From Eutreptiella sp. 'Long Island Sound 2002' (taxonomy: Eukaryota; Euglenozoa; Euglenophyceae; Eutreptiales; Eutreptiaceae), in the NCBI GenBank assembly GCA_964036045.1, contig OZ038382.1:108150578-108214577 (forward strand): 64,000 nt of DNA, written 5' to 3'. This document shows positions 9,708 through 20,466 of the stretch, one piece after another (position 1 is the first letter of the stretch; each line of letters starts with the position of its first letter). Made by a program: the position numbers and the translations under genes. Below the pieces are notes generated by a model. It searched no databases, was not told the origin of the DNA, and saw nothing but the letters and a program-made list of their open reading frames with translations.

Positions 9708-11966
9708 ATGAAGCCTCACTCGTCGCCGGGTTTGGATGGCATTCAGGCGTCAGTCTATCAGGCCATGGACGGCTTATTCAGTGCAAAGATGATGGCCATT
9801 ATGGAGCAATTCGTGGCGGGTGGATCTATACCAGAAGACTGGACAGCCACCATCCTAAAATGCATCCCGAAGAGCATTTCGGCGGCGACGCCGGACAAGC
9901 AACGGCGACGGGCCTTACAGAACACCAAGGTGAAATGGGTGAGTGCAATCATGCCGCTGCAGATTCATGATGTGCTACAGGCTATCACCCCGTCGTCGCA
10001 AGATGGATTCCTGCGCGGGAGGCAGATGGTGGAACATGCCATCGAGGCGGTTGATTTTTGGGGTCGTAACCGCCGCTGTGTGGTAGTTGCCATTGACTTT
10101 CAGAAGGCATACGACAGTGTACAGCATTCCTTTGTTCAGGCTCTGTCGGGCTACTTAATGATAGGTCAAGATTACATTGCGTTGTTGATGCAGCTCCTGA
10201 CTGCTGAACTGATGAATGAAGTGCGTGGGGAAGTGGTGCCTACGGCAGTGGTGCGACCCCGCAGCGGATTGCGGCAAGGAGATCCTTTGTCGGCGGCGTT
10301 GTTCTCTGCTTTCACTCTTGCTTTAGTGTATGATGTGTCTCGGCTCCACGCGGATGTCGAGATATTGCTTTATGCGGACGACATACTGCTGCTCTTTCGC
10401 GGCAGTGGACGCCGTGCAGTGGGTAATGTGGAGGCGGTGCTGTATGTCCTCGGCATATTCGGCCACTACTCTGGGTTAACGATCAACAGGGGCAAGTCGT
10501 ACGCGTTAGTCAAGACGAGGTCGCGGGAATGTCCGACTCACATTGCCGGCCTACACGTGCAACAGAAGCTCAAATACTTGGGTGTGCTGCTAGGCCATGT
10601 CTCGCCGTCAGAAGCGTATGGTCCGGTCATCTCCAAAATGATGCTACGGGCGCGGCACCTCTCAACGTTGCCGCTCTCACCGGAGGAGAAGACCGCGATG
10701 CTGCAAATGTGGATATCGCCGTGCTGCTACTTGACGGCGAGAGTCCATCGTCCTAATTTGCATGTGGAGCGCCACATGCACGTCATACAGGCTACTGCTC
10801 TGAGTATGAGATGTTGGGGCCTAACTAGAGGAAACTTGGCAGAGCCCACAAGTCGTGGGGGTGTTGAGATGGCCAGCTTGGCAGCTTACGTCCAGTGGGT
10901 GCATTCCCATTCCTTCGTCCTGTTCGCCCAAGGGGTCTTTCGCCTCTCGCGGGGGCTGACGCAACCTTTTGAGGACTGGGCCAACTCTGTGGGATTGACG
11001 TACAACAACGTTACATTGCCATACTTACAGCTGTCGCCGGTGGTTAAACGGCCGCCGGGATATCTCGGGGCCTCTCTTCGGTCGTATTTCGAGGTGCGTA
11101 AGGGACTGCCAGTAGCACCGCCCCCGCCGCCGATGCGGACTAGTGTCATGGGACTCTGGCACAATGCGCCGTTCCGGAATGTGCAGCGTCAGACGTATGC
11201 CCACATGCCGTCTGTGCGTCGAGGTGCTGTTCTGTGGGAGCACTTGGTGCAGTCGAAGGTTCTGCAGCCCGCCTCTGTGCAGACCATGGCGCCCACTTTT
11301 CGCTTAAAATACCCCTCAGTGGTGCAGGCAGTCCTGGCTGTGCAGTCAGGGGATGCACAATCGCGGACGGATGCTCCCCGTGACATGGGTAAATGGGCAC
11401 AGGCGTGGACATCGCGATCCCTGCTGCTGGCGGCCACCAGAGAAAGATTGCTTTTTCGACCTACTGGTGATCGGGTTTGGAAGGCGTTCTCGCGGCTCAG
11501 GATCCCGTTTTTTGACAGAGATTTCATACGCCGAGCTCTGTTGCGTAAGCTTATTGTGGCGCATCGGCTGTGTGCCATGACACGGCAGGACAACTGCCCG
11601 TTCGAGCCATTGGTGGAGACGCATCAGAACTTCTTTGAGAGCTGCCAGTTCACAGAATTTTTGGCATCGTCGATCGAGCATATTTATGGCCAGGTTGGGC
11701 TGGAGGGTAGTGGGTGGGTGGCAGTGAAGCACTTGCCGTATCGCCAATTAGAGCTGAGCCTGACCACCACACAGGGTCTCATGTACTGGGCGGTATTGGC
11801 TACGGCGTGGTCTCTGCGGTGCCAGCGACTCTTCATGGGGACTTTCTTTACTGCTTTTGAGTCTGTGGCGGCGTTGGTGTGTAAGCTGCTGTTGTGGCTC
11901 CATTTGCAAAACCCCACCCTACCGCGACCGGAGCTGCGACCGTATTTGGATAACCTGCTAGAGTAG
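9708..11966 (+). CDS. LINE ORF2, reverse transcriptase domain
   Basis: Open for 752 codons. The RT motifs are all present: KPHSSPGLDG at the start, motif A VVAIDFQKAYDSV with the catalytic Asp at residue 130, motif B GLRQGDPLS around residue 190, motif C LLYADDILLLF with YADD at 222-225, then GLTINRGKSY and LKYLGVLLGH. The frame extends upstream as LPLV-TAG-EALRQM (TAG at 9690) and downstream through TAG 11964 without a frame change into RNase H, so RT and RNase H were one polypeptide. It would copy the element RNA at a nicked target. All visible catalytic residues are intact. Confidence 0.9.
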   Translation: MKPHSSPGLDGIQASVYQAMDGLFSAKMMAIMEQFVAGGSIPEDWTATILKCIPKSISAATPDKQRRRALQNTKVKWVSAIMPLQIHDVLQAITPSSQDGFLRGRQMVEHAIEAVDFWGRNRRCVVVAIDFQKAYDSVQHSFVQALSGYLMIGQDYIALLMQLLTAELMNEVRGEVVPTAVVRPRSGLRQGDPLSAALFSAFTLALVYDVSRLHADVEILLYADDILLLFRGSGRRAVGNVEAVLYVLGIFGHYSGLTINRGKSYALVKTRSRECPTHIAGLHVQQKLKYLGVLLGHVSPSEAYGPVISKMMLRARHLSTLPLSPEEKTAMLQMWISPCCYLTARVHRPNLHVERHMHVIQATALSMRCWGLTRGNLAEPTSRGGVEMASLAAYVQWVHSHSFVLFAQGVFRLSRGLTQPFEDWANSVGLTYNNVTLPYLQLSPVVKRPPGYLGASLRSYFEVRKGLPVAPPPPPMRTSVMGLWHNAPFRNVQRQTYAHMPSVRRGAVLWEHLVQSKVLQPASVQTMAPTFRLKYPSVVQAVLAVQSGDAQSRTDAPRDMGKWAQAWTSRSLLLAATRERLLFRPTGDRVWKAFSRLRIPFFDRDFIRRALLRKLIVAHRLCAMTRQDNCPFEPLVETHQNFFESCQFTEFLASSIEHIYGQVGLEGSGWVAVKHLPYRQLELSLTTTQGLMYWAVLATAWSLRCQRLFMGTFFTAFESVAALVCKLLLWLHLQNPTLPRPELRPYLDNLLE

Positions 11967-12041
11967 CAAGGCACGCGGCGACTGGGCACAAAGTGGAGGT
12001 CCCCCAAGAGGCCGAGGCCTGTCCTGTCCCTGACATCTGAA

Positions 12042-12590
12042 GTGAGAACTGAATGGAAAAAACAGAAGTACGCATTGCACATTGAACAGACCCTTACTGC
12101 ACTCGGGGCGCTACAAGAAAAGGGTTGGGATGTCGTTTTTACAGATGGATCCTCCAAAAGGGTGCGGGGGTGGGAGCAGGTGGGGTTTGGAGGCTTTTAC
12201 GGGGAGGGGGATGAGAGGAATTTTGCATGCCCCCTGGACCCCCAGGAACTACAGACCAATGGCCGAGCAGAGGTGCGCGCAGTTCTATTTGCCATGCGCC
12301 AATGTACTGAAGCTAACTCCATGGCGATAGTGAAAGATTCAGAGTTGTGCTTTAATGGGTTGACGAAACACATGCTCCTTTGGGAGAGACGGGATTGGCT
12401 GGGGATGTCCCATTCTGATCCGTGGATACAGATACTCGAGCTGGCCAGGGACTCGTCCAGGCAATATAATTTTTTCTGGGTACCATCACAGTTCTCTATA
12501 GAGTAGAGGGCAATGAGGGAGCAGATAGGCAGGCAGAGAAGGGCAGATTACTGCACGAGTACCACCTGCGACCGTTGCAAAAAGCCCACC
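12042..12590 (+). CDS. LINE ORF2, RNase H domain with a frameshift
   Basis: Continues the RT frame after TAG 11964. RNase H motifs are VVFTDGSS (first Asp), NGRAEVRAVLFA (Glu) and AIVKDSELCF (second Asp). The last motif is split: FFWVPSQFSIE ends at TAG 12504, and the expected VEGNEGADRQAEKG continues from 12503 in another frame. A one- or two-base indel near 12500 therefore breaks the final helix. The domain would remove template RNA after first-strand synthesis. Confidence 0.75.
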
Positions 12591-12644
12591 GCTTGAATCC
12601 CCCAAAAGTGACAGAATCAGAAGAAATGGGGAGGGGCGGGGGGG

Positions 12645-12905
12645 ATGACCCCATTGCCGCCGGCCACATCTTGGCTGCTATCCGAGGTGTCTTTTGTGTT
12701 GGAGGACGAGGAGGAGGGGGCGCCGGGTGCGCGCGGGGAGTCTCCACATGACTTGTCTGTGATAACAATATCGGAGGACGAGGAGGGAGGGGGGGGGTAC
12801 GGGCAGTCGTCGGACTCAGGGGACGAGTCCCCGGTAGATGAATATGAGGCGTTTCTGACCCAATTCCTGGTACTGAGCCCCAAGCGGCGCAAGGGCGAAG
12901 CATGA
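12645..12905 (+). CDS. Acidic/basic C-terminal tail after LINE RNase H
   Basis: An 86-codon frame with acidic patches (VLEDEEEG, ISEDEEGG, SGDESPVDEYEAF) and a basic end (SPKRRKGEA). It lies directly downstream of RNase H in a different frame and may be the C-terminus of ORF2 after another indel, or a small separate product. A similar Ser/Asp-rich tail follows the RNase H remnant at 30.5 kb. Confidence 0.35.
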   Translation: MTPLPPATSWLLSEVSFVLEDEEEGAPGARGESPHDLSVITISEDEEGGGGYGQSSDSGDESPVDEYEAFLTQFLVLSPKRRKGEA

Positions 12906-13026
12906 GGCGATGCAGCACGACCGCCATTGATGAACTGAGTACCTATACCAGAAATGCCTGTGAGCCGGGGGCATCTGATGGCCAGTAGAAAACCTTGACA
13001 CTGAGGGATGTCCCGCACAGAAGGCA

Positions 13027-13130
13027 CTCCCGGCGCCTGGCCTTTCAACCCTACCCGCGCTTCGCTTGGGCGCATGCTAAAGGAGATCAAGTGTGACCTT
13101 CAACCCTCCTATCTGTTCTGTTTTCATGGG
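13027..13130 (+). repeat. Direct repeat, left copy
   Basis: About 100 bp, roughly 85-90% identical by eye to 13614-13718. The shared core is TACCCGCGCTTCGCTTGGGC, followed by GAGATCAAGTGTG and TTCAACCCTCCTAT. It flanks the tRNA-like sequences on the left and may also mark the 3' end of the LINE. Confidence 0.75.
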
Positions 13131-13170
13131 TTGGTACCTGTTGTTGCACCTTCGTACCGGACTAAATGAA

Positions 13171-13250
13171 ATTGGAGGCAGTGTGGCATAGTGGTTGCCA
13201 ACGTCGGCTGTCATCGCATAGATCGCGGGTTCGAACCCAGCCTGTAGCAG
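13171..13250 (+). repeat. tRNA-derived SINE-like sequence with Pol III boxes
   Basis: TGGCATAGTGG fits an internal box A and GGGTTCGAACCC fits box B, about 44 bases apart. The T-arm can form four of five pairs, but the acceptor stem pairs at only about three of seven positions, so this is not a functional tRNA. A SINE head is the better reading. No anticodon can be assigned. Confidence 0.6.
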
Positions 13251-13507
13251 TGCTCCCCCCCACCGGCCTGGCCCGACCGGGGACTAGGGCCCCTCCCGCT
13301 TTTGCTTCTCTTAACCACTCATCGGTATTCCCCTACTGGGCAGCTTCAGATAACGGGTGCACGGCCACATAGGAAAAGAAAGAAAATGAGCCCAGCCACC
13401 TGCAGCAGTGCGCCCCACCGCCGCCCTCGCACGATGCGAGACTGCCACCCCACCCGTTGCTTGCCTTTGCCCAAGCCGCCGCTCCGCGTGAGCGGCGACT
13501 CGAGCAG

Positions 13508-13590
13508 TGGGCTTTGAGCCTGGGACCAGCGGCGCTGAAGTCAAGGGTGCTTCCACTGGGGCACATGGCGCTGCACCCCTCCTTGGACAC
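13508..13590 (-). repeat. Second tRNA-like sequence, opposite orientation
   Basis: On the - strand GTGC/GCAC form a perfect 4-bp D stem around a CAGTGG-containing loop. TGCCCCAGTGG fits box A, and CAGGCTCAAAGCC is a degenerate box B. The anticodon stem does not pair. It faces the tRNA-like sequence at 13171, and both lie between the 100-bp direct repeats. Confidence 0.4.
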
Positions 13591-13613
13591 AACAACCACA
13601 CAGCCGGCACGAC

Positions 13614-13718
13614 AATCAAACATTCCAGCGCCTAGCCTTTCAAGCCTACCCGCGCTTCGCTTGGGCGCATTCTAGAAGAGATCAAGTGTGCTCTTCAACC
13701 CTCCTATAAGTACTGTTT
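13614..13718 (+). repeat. Direct repeat, right copy
   Basis: Matches 13027-13130 in the same orientation, 587 bp to the right, with a few substitutions. Confidence 0.75.
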
Positions 13719-13821
13719 GCATGAGTAACCACAAGAGTCGTTGTACATTACCTATCAGGTTTGCACTGGAGAGCTGTCAGTGACAGTCTGATTCGAACTG
13801 ATTTGTGCGGAGCCGGATCCT

Positions 13822-14060
13822 GTGAGCGGGGGTACCCGGTTAGCCAAGTATCCGACTCTATGCCAGCCATCAACCCCACTGTCACCGCTTGCCCCCACCG
13901 CGCGGGCTCCCTTCACACTGGGAGCGGTGGTGCGCAAGATTGGTGAGGACACCTACCGCATCAAGGTCGGCCCCGGACAGTTCAGGGAGCGACATGAAAG
14001 TCAACTCCGTGCCCCCGAGTTTGACTTCCGTGGAAAGCATGTGCAAACACGTGCAAACGG
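13822..14060 (+). pseudogene. Fragment of a gypsy-type integrase C-terminus
   Basis: GAVVRKIGEDTYRIKVGPG, then QFRERHESQLRAPEFD, has the pattern of the SH3-like end of Ty3/gypsy integrases, where a beta-barrel ends in an H-S-L-R motif before a chromodomain. Similarity stops at about 14060 and nothing upstream continues the integrase, so this is an isolated scrap. Confidence 0.5.
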
Positions 14061-14310
14061 GTGGTTTGGGCGCTGTGTTTTGGATGAGTTTGGCTAGTGC
14101 ACCCATGTCCCCTTCGGGTACCAGGTCGTCCCATGTCGCGCGGGGTGTGGTACCCGGTGGTCCTGTGTGCCCTTCGAGGATCTCCGTCTCGTACTTTGTC
14201 CAATCTTGTAGCATGCGCTCCACGTACGTGACGTCCGTGTACGGTTGGATGCTGTGCTCCGCTAGGGTGCGGGCATGGGCTAGTTGTGTGCAACAGATCT
14301 TGGCCACCAA
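14060..14310 (-). CDS. Unrecognised - strand coding-like fragment
   Basis: An open - strand frame with balanced composition (SIQPYTDVTYVERMLQDWTK, then ATWDDLVPEGDMGALAKLI). It abuts the integrase scrap on the other strand at about 14060, which suggests a junction between two elements. I recognise no domain. Confidence 0.3.
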
Positions 14311-15829
14311 GCTTTGTGCTGGGGTGCAACAAGTTGCTGAACTGCACCCCTGGGAAACGCAAAACCACTTGCTGTGTTTCCTTTGGGAGGATGTTAAGCT
14401 GCTCTTTCGTTATTCACCCTCTGGAGTATGGAGCATAACACGGTTTGCTGGAAGCCACTATCTGACCTCAGTGTGCCCAACTTTTAGGCCACAAGCTCGC
14501 AATGTGACTCTAATCTGCTATTTGTTCTTTGGGAACAGGACCTGTGACAATTTATGAACTTCACAGTCACCTCCCAGCTTATACCTTCTTTTCAATCAGC
14601 CAAGATGCAACTCATTGTTTTCACACAAGAGGATGTGCAGCTAGCACAATACTCCGCCCGGAGTGAGGTGAGGTCAGGTGAGGAACTGAGGCTCCCGGCA
14701 GGTGAACGAGGAGCCGCTACCGTCTCTCATCCGACAGTTCAATCGCAAGGGAGCACAATACTTTCACCACTCAGGAAGAGCCAAGCGGGGTCCGCGCCAA
14801 GGTTAGCCCGGGGTGAAAACAAAAGCATTTTGCCCTCCCGTCTACCAAAACGATGTACCAAGCTTCATAACAAAAGCACCCACAGTTGTAATCAGCTATG
14901 TGACTTGCCGAAGTTTGACACAGCGACATGGCTAAGTGTGACGTCGGCTTGGCAATATTTTGCGGAACCCGCCTTAAATGAGAAAACAGAAGCATTTATG
15001 GATCGGGATATGTGATGCACTGTACAATTGCCTGGAGGACCCATCGTTTTGTACACTACCAGTCACGGGCTTAAACTGCCTAAGACTAGGTATCTACACT
15101 AAGGACGCCAGCTCGAGGTTCTTTTCAAAAGTTTTGCATGAGTTAAAAGCAAAAGGGCCGATCTTTAAAGACGAGTGGTCACGGGGGTTGTTAAATGAAA
15201 TTTGTCCACATTCTGGCCGCGACCTTGTCGCATCGTCTGATGCAGGGGCGCCACAGCTGATGATACTGTATACCCCCCCCCCCCTCCCCCGTGGTTCCAT
15301 GGTACCAATTCAAAAAACACGCGTAAAGCTGCAAACATGCAGATTGAAAAAGCCACCACAACGTTTTAGAATCTAGGGAAGCCGATAGGGCTGCCTTGAG
15401 GGTTTCAGGAAGTGGGCTCAAGGGCAAAGAAGGCATGCTCCCGCATGACCACCGATCTAATACATATCTAACTCTAATCTCCCTATCCGAATACCAAGAA
15501 ATCAAAATTGAGTCATTTGTGCCTAAGGAGCGGCGCCACTCCCTTCCGATTGGTGATACCCCTGTTGCCCACTGCGAGAAAACATATGCGCACACGGCCA
15601 AGAATGCAGGAACATCATGCCAAATTCTGTCTCGTAGAAACCCTAGCAACGGGGCTTGACAGGGGCCCCGGGTGCCAATCCGCCACAGGTACCTAGTGCG
15701 ATTCCCCTACTCTCCCAAGCTGCCCAGGCATATGGGGGCACGAGACAGTTCACACCTTACGTTCCCCCCAATGCAGGCCGTGCCCGCCCCTCATCCATCC
15801 ATGCTGTCAGGCACACAGGGCGTGCACAA

Positions 15830-16380
15830 TTTTTTGCAATGACCATCAATGTCACCCTCCTGCTCACCAGAAGAAAACGTGGTGCGGCAAGAAAAAACAT
15901 CACAAAAAACAGCCATCCTTGTGGAAGATGCACACGCCAATGGTCCGGACTTCATTCGAATCCAAGAACACCCTCTTTTCAATAAAAAGGAAAATTTTCG
16001 GATGCCAAGAAGATCTTCTTTGATTGGCACTTGGTGTCCAAGTTATCGGAGGAGCGCAGGGGTGGTGTAGCCATTACAATGCATCAGTGCTGGACAATTG
16101 TCTCCTCCTTTGCTCTTTACGTACGCATGTTCCGCGCCACATGTACGAATGTTGAACAACTTTCGGTGTTGGTGGTCTCGTGACACTTTGACACCAACCC
16201 AGGAATACGAGCTGCTGTGGGATCACGTGCACTCGGTCGCATTTACTGTGCATGGAACCCTTGTCGTGCTTTTGGCTAACCACAATTGGGTGGTTCAGGC
16301 TGCCTTTGATTCTGCAGAATGCCTGAAATCCGTACACATGCCTGCCAGTAAGACGTGCGGCAGCGTGCAACTTTGCTGAT
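15830..16380 (+). pseudogene. LINE endonuclease remnant
   Basis: Readable in pieces: MTINVTLLLTRRK (Asn motif), GPDFIRIQEHPLF (catalytic Glu context) near 15945, then after a frame change KIFFDWHLVSKLSEERRGGV near 16010, and finally GTLVVLLANHN followed by DSAECLKS near 16255-16335, in the position of the GDFN motif. At least three frame changes separate the pieces. Confidence 0.6.
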
Positions 16381-17305
16381 CCGTGTGTGTAAAGTGCTAA
16401 CCATCTTGCGGCATTCAATGCATGGATGCGCGCAAGAATTTGCAACCATGGTTCTACATGGTCGGGGGGTTTCTTGCTTTTTTTGTGGGTGAGCGGAGCG
16501 CGAAACACGTGGTGCGCACCACGACAAGCTGGGGGATGGAAAGATGGCAGCTTCCTTGTAGTATTTCGACATATTGCCTGAACTAAAGCAGTAGTTTTGC
16601 CAGATGTTGTAGGGGTTGCCGCTGTAGGAGCGACGTGATGTTATCAATCCACCTACACAAGAGCATGTTTAGAGAAGGTGTGTGCAAAAAAAACGGGTTT
16701 TGCATTGGATCCACCCATGAGATTTTTTGGCTGTCCACAGAAGCAAGGATTGTAGTGCTCTTCGTGGCCCCAGGGTTTCCAACCTGCAGGTGGAGGTGTC
16801 CAATCCAAAAAGCCTTGGAAAGTGGGACCTGGACGTGAGAAAGGAATTTGCAATATCTGGGCGCAATGTACAATGAAGAAAGGAAACCATTTTGGTGTGG
16901 CAAAGGGGGCTATTGTCTAAATGTGATATCCGCAGCAGTCGCTAGTGCAGCTTCGATTTGGACCAAAATGAACGATAATCAAAGTCCAGGAGCGCCAGTG
17001 GGAGTTGTCAGTTCCAAAATTTGGCCCGGGATTCCTCACTTTGCCAGTGTCTAGTACTCATCTCTTTGGGCCTGGACCGGTCACTAATGGGGAGTTGTAC
17101 AAACTGATTTATTACACATTCATAGACAGGGTCTCAGATTGCCCCCCTAAGTTTTGCACACTCTGGTAGGACCCGCGAGCGGTGGTCATTGAGGTGTCCC
17201 ACGGTGAGCATTCCCCATCCGACGAGACGCGGGGCCACATGGGCTCTGTGGTGTTTGTTTTGAAATAGTGCAAAAGGCCACGGCGGCAAGGAACAGACAA
17301 AATCA

Positions 17306-18000
17306 ATGTTAAATTTCCCTACCACAAACCGGCGGGCTTCAAAAAAGGCCTTGAGGCTTCGTGCACGACGACATTTTGGTTCCCACGACGTCTGTGTGCC
17401 TGCGCTAGGCCTTGAAGTTTGTTGTGTCTTGCCGTTAACCGAGTCACACACTGACAATAGAGGGGAGCTACGCTCTGCCATCGATTCCATTGTGCATTGC
17501 CCTCGTATCATTGCCAAACTTCTTGCTGCTGCGAACTCGGACTTTTTATGCTGGGGCATTCAGGGACGTTTCTACAAGTGGAATGCAAGTCACTGGTGTA
17601 ACCAAACAGGGAGGATACCAAGTGTTGACCTCTACGAGCCGATGCTGAGCGCGCTAGACAACTGTTATTAATAGGCAGAAGTACAATGATATGGGTGCCG
17701 TCGCATGTTGACCTGCCTAGGAACAAAAGGGTAGATGAACTAGCAGAAAAAGGCGGTGAGCAATCACCGCTGGCCAAGGCCGCAGCAGCAGCATTACCAA
17801 CAGGCCCAACAATAGATGACCCCCCCCCCCCCCTAGCACAGATGTACCCGCTATTTCCCGCAATGTTAGGGCGGCCGCACCGCACTGTGCTAGTGTCTCC
17901 CCCATACAGGGCCCCTCACGGCATGCGTTGGACGTGCGGCCGGTTGGGGGCATGTATGACACACCAAGCGCAGTCCCTTTGCAAACCAGGCATACCGTAG
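17306..18000 (+). pseudogene. RNase H remnant of the second LINE
   Basis: TDNRGELRSAIDSI carries the catalytic Glu. FYKWNASHWCNQTGR and SVDLYEPMLSALD look like the basic handle and the following helix of RNase HI. After a frame change near 17660, IWVPSHVDLPRNKRVDELAEKG-type sequence gives the His and last Asp. A Pro/Ala-rich tail follows. The first Asp motif is not legible. Confidence 0.65.
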
Positions 18001-18616
18001 AGAGCTTCAGTTTTGTCCGCCCCCCTGAACATATTCGGGGTGAAAGTCCAGGGTTGCCACATGCAGCCCTGGTGATGTCCGCTTCGTTGCCATACCAAGC
18101 CCCTGTCCAATGCATAGGGGTCTGAACGAATGCCCTCTGGGTACAGGGCCTACTCGGGGCCCTTTCTGGGTGAACTAGGCACTCTGTACACATCGCCTAA
18201 CTGCCGCACCACGGAGTCAATGCCTTCCCTTGGTTCGTTGGCCTGGAGCCTCTCACCCTCTTCTTGTGCCACACAGGCGAGCCCTCGTTAGGGGATGCCG
18301 GTGACCGGTCGGCGTCGACCGCTAGTAATTGTGCTTGGGGGTCAATTTTGGCGGATACCCGGTGAGGTGCTTGCGATATGCTTCGGTGGGGTCGCTTCGC
18401 CCATTTTGCATACGGATTGGTACAACCTCGCTTGGAATGTTCTAGGGACCTTCCGGCCGAGGTTCCGTGGAACGCTCGGTAGAAATTTTGCTGGCATTTG
18501 TTGAACCCGAACGCATTGGAACTTTGGTTTGATGCTTGGTGCCTGCTTTGTCGGCAAGGTGGTCCATGAACAAAGATGTTGCAAAGGTTTTGGGGCTATG
18601 TAGTCATTTTGCCGCA

Positions 18617-19028
18617 TCCGGCAAGACGAGTGAAGATGCCCTCCTCGAGTTACTCCCTGGCTCGAGAATGTGGCGTTTGGGGGCATTCTTTCCTTGCTTT
18701 CCCTACACTTATCAATATCTCTGACCAACATTTGTGTCACATTTCCACTATCAAATGCACACTCTGTGGATGTCCGTTTCCTATGCCGGAGAACACTAGG
18801 CCGAATTCGGCAAGACGAGTGATGATCCCTGCCTGGAGCTACTCCCTAGCTCGAGAAGGAGGCTTGTAGGGGCATTCTTTCTTTTTTTGCTTTCACGTGC
18901 TTTGCGTGCCATCCCCGACACTTAGAAATCTTTGTGAACAAGATTTGTGTCCATTATAAATTGCACACTCTATAGGTTGTCTGTTCCCTATGCCAGATAA
19001 CACTAGGCCGAATCCGGCAAGACGAGTG
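18617..19028 (+). repeat. Tandem repeat, two units of about 191 and 206 bp plus a partial third
   Basis: Units begin with CGGCAAGACGAGTGA at 18619, 18808 and 19015. Shared internal blocks are TACTCCCT, CTCGAGAA, GGGGCATTCTTTC, GCACACTCT and GAACACTAGGCCGAAT (or ATAACACTAGGCCGAAT). Confidence 0.75.
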
Positions 19029-20145
19029 ACAAGTGGACATTTTTACTGTAAGGGTCAATGGGGACGTTTCCAAATTCGAGGCGTTTGCCAGCATGTGCCC
19101 TGTCCCCGCCAACCCGTTTATTGTGTCGGCTTTCATCTGTGCTACGGTTGCACTACATTGGAAACTGCTGCATGGCAAGCTATGGGTTTGGTGTACACAT
19201 ATGTTGTGCACATCATTCCGAAATTTGTGGAAGAAGGTTGCACTGCAACCCTATATATGCATGGGTGGTCCCACACTTGGTTCAACCCGCGGACCCCGAT
19301 GCTACATTCTGATGACACAGGGGAACGGGATCTCCGGGTGGCCACAAGATATGCCCTCGTGACTAGTACTAGGCAGGGTGCCAGTATTAGTGAAAGTTTG
19401 AAGCATGAGCTGTATGAAAAGTTTTGCGTAAGAAAAAGGAGATCCCCAGTGCCAAAATTTGGGCCCCTGTCCTTTGCAACCTTGTTTTGGAGGCTTGCAT
19501 GGTTGCTGCCAATGCAATAGGGCAGACCGTCTTCCAGCACCTCTTACGGCACTTGATGACTTGTCAAGAAGCAGACGGCTGCAGGTTCTATATGCACTCG
19601 GCAACCAATTCGGTTAACTGCACTTTTCCAAGTGCCGAACCCGAAAGTGATGTGGTTTGTGTGTGTGTGAGACTGGTGGCACAAAGCGTGGCATACGTCA
19701 ATGGGTCCCACTTGAGATGGAAGCTGTCCACAGTTGGCCTACGATGGGTTTGAAGAGCTTGTCCAAATTCAAATCATGTGCCGCACGGCGTAAAGATCTC
19801 AAGGGCAAGGGAAAGGGTAAGGGGAAATCTAATGTGGGGCGCATCCATAGACCCGTGGATTCTAACCCAGTGTCCGTTCTTGTGGTTCCTACTTCAGAGG
19901 CAGAGGACAGTGCTGCCTCATTTCATGGTGCGAGTGATGTTAGCGACCACCAGCGCCCACAACCAATGAGGCAAGCGAAGTTGTTGCACATCTGCATCGT
20001 TGATAGCGACATAGAGCAGCAACTTGTGTTTCTCACAGGCAGTAGTAGCAGCAGCGGCAGCAGCAATAGCAGCAGCAGCAGAAGTAGCAGTAGCAGCAAC
20101 AGCAGCAGCAGTAGCCGCAGCAGCAGCAGTGACGCTGGGGAGTAG
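18990..20145 (+). pseudogene. Probable degenerate ORF-B copy 4
   Basis: At about 19195-19290, VVHIIPKFVEEGCTATLYMH occupies the same position and pattern as IIMSELQTHLVEEGVNQVSV in the copy at 27.6 kb. From about 19755 a Lys-rich stretch (DLKGKGKGKGKSN) and a Ser-rich tail end at TAG 20143, like the basic/low-complexity tails of the other copies. The intervening sequence is broken into several frames. Relationship to ORF-B is plausible, not secure. Confidence 0.3.
20041..20135 (+). repeat. AGC/AGT trinucleotide repeat encoding poly-Ser
   Basis: About 95 bp of imperfect AGC and AGT triplets within the Ser-rich tail; on the opposite strand it reads as a Leu or Ala run. Confidence 0.85.
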
Positions 20146-20466
20146 TAGCAGTCCCAAGCATGATGACTCCGAGGATGATGATGTGTACATGTCTGGCGGC
20201 TCCACAGCAAGTGCCGCAGGGTCAGATTCTTAATTACCATCTCATGACAGCCCTGAACCTGAACTGCAATCCAAGAAGTATCGGCGTATGGATGTACATA
20301 GTCAAGGGGAGCAGGTGTTGGATGCCGACGCCATGTCAAGTGATGGTTGTCCTGTGCATATGCTCACTGAAGGGGAGTTCAGCATTGACAGTTCCAACTA
20401 AGGATAAGTAAGGACAAGTTTTTCTACCTTGCACATCACTCTGCGTCCACTTCAACTCGCGCATAA

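Larger units (their letters stand above)
6500..13130 (+). mobile_element. LINE-type non-LTR retrotransposon, nearly full length but with nonsense codons
   Basis: The order is ORF1 (to 8215), apurinic-type endonuclease (8212-9000), linker, reverse transcriptase (9708-11966), RNase H (12042-12590) and an acidic/basic tail (to 12905). The 5' limit is not defined. The 3' end may coincide with the ~100-bp sequence at 13027-13130, which recurs at 13614. In-frame stops are TAA 7730, TAG 8818, TAG 9001, TAG 9690 and TAG 11964, with frame changes in the early endonuclease, near 9650 and near 12503. The copy is therefore probably not autonomous as read. Confidence 0.85.
14554..18000 (+). mobile_element. 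Second LINE-type element, heavily decayed
   Basis: Endonuclease pieces at about 15830-16380 and RNase H pieces at 17440-17780 are in LINE order on the same strand. The intervening ~1 kb is too short for a complete reverse transcriptase, and no RT motif can be read. The 14554-15376 region holds two open stretches (138-bp-plus frames with DASSRFFSKVLHELKAKGPI) that could be ORF1 remains. Many stops and frame changes. Confidence 0.6.

Noticed and set aside
18799-18825. GAATTCGGCAAGACGAG resembles a cDNA-library adaptor
   Set aside because: It differs from the usual GAATTCGGCACGAG and is part of a tandem repeat with other variants at 18617 and 19014.
19918-20339. - strand frames of poly-Leu or poly-Ala
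   Set aside because: Translation of the AGC trinucleotide repeat.
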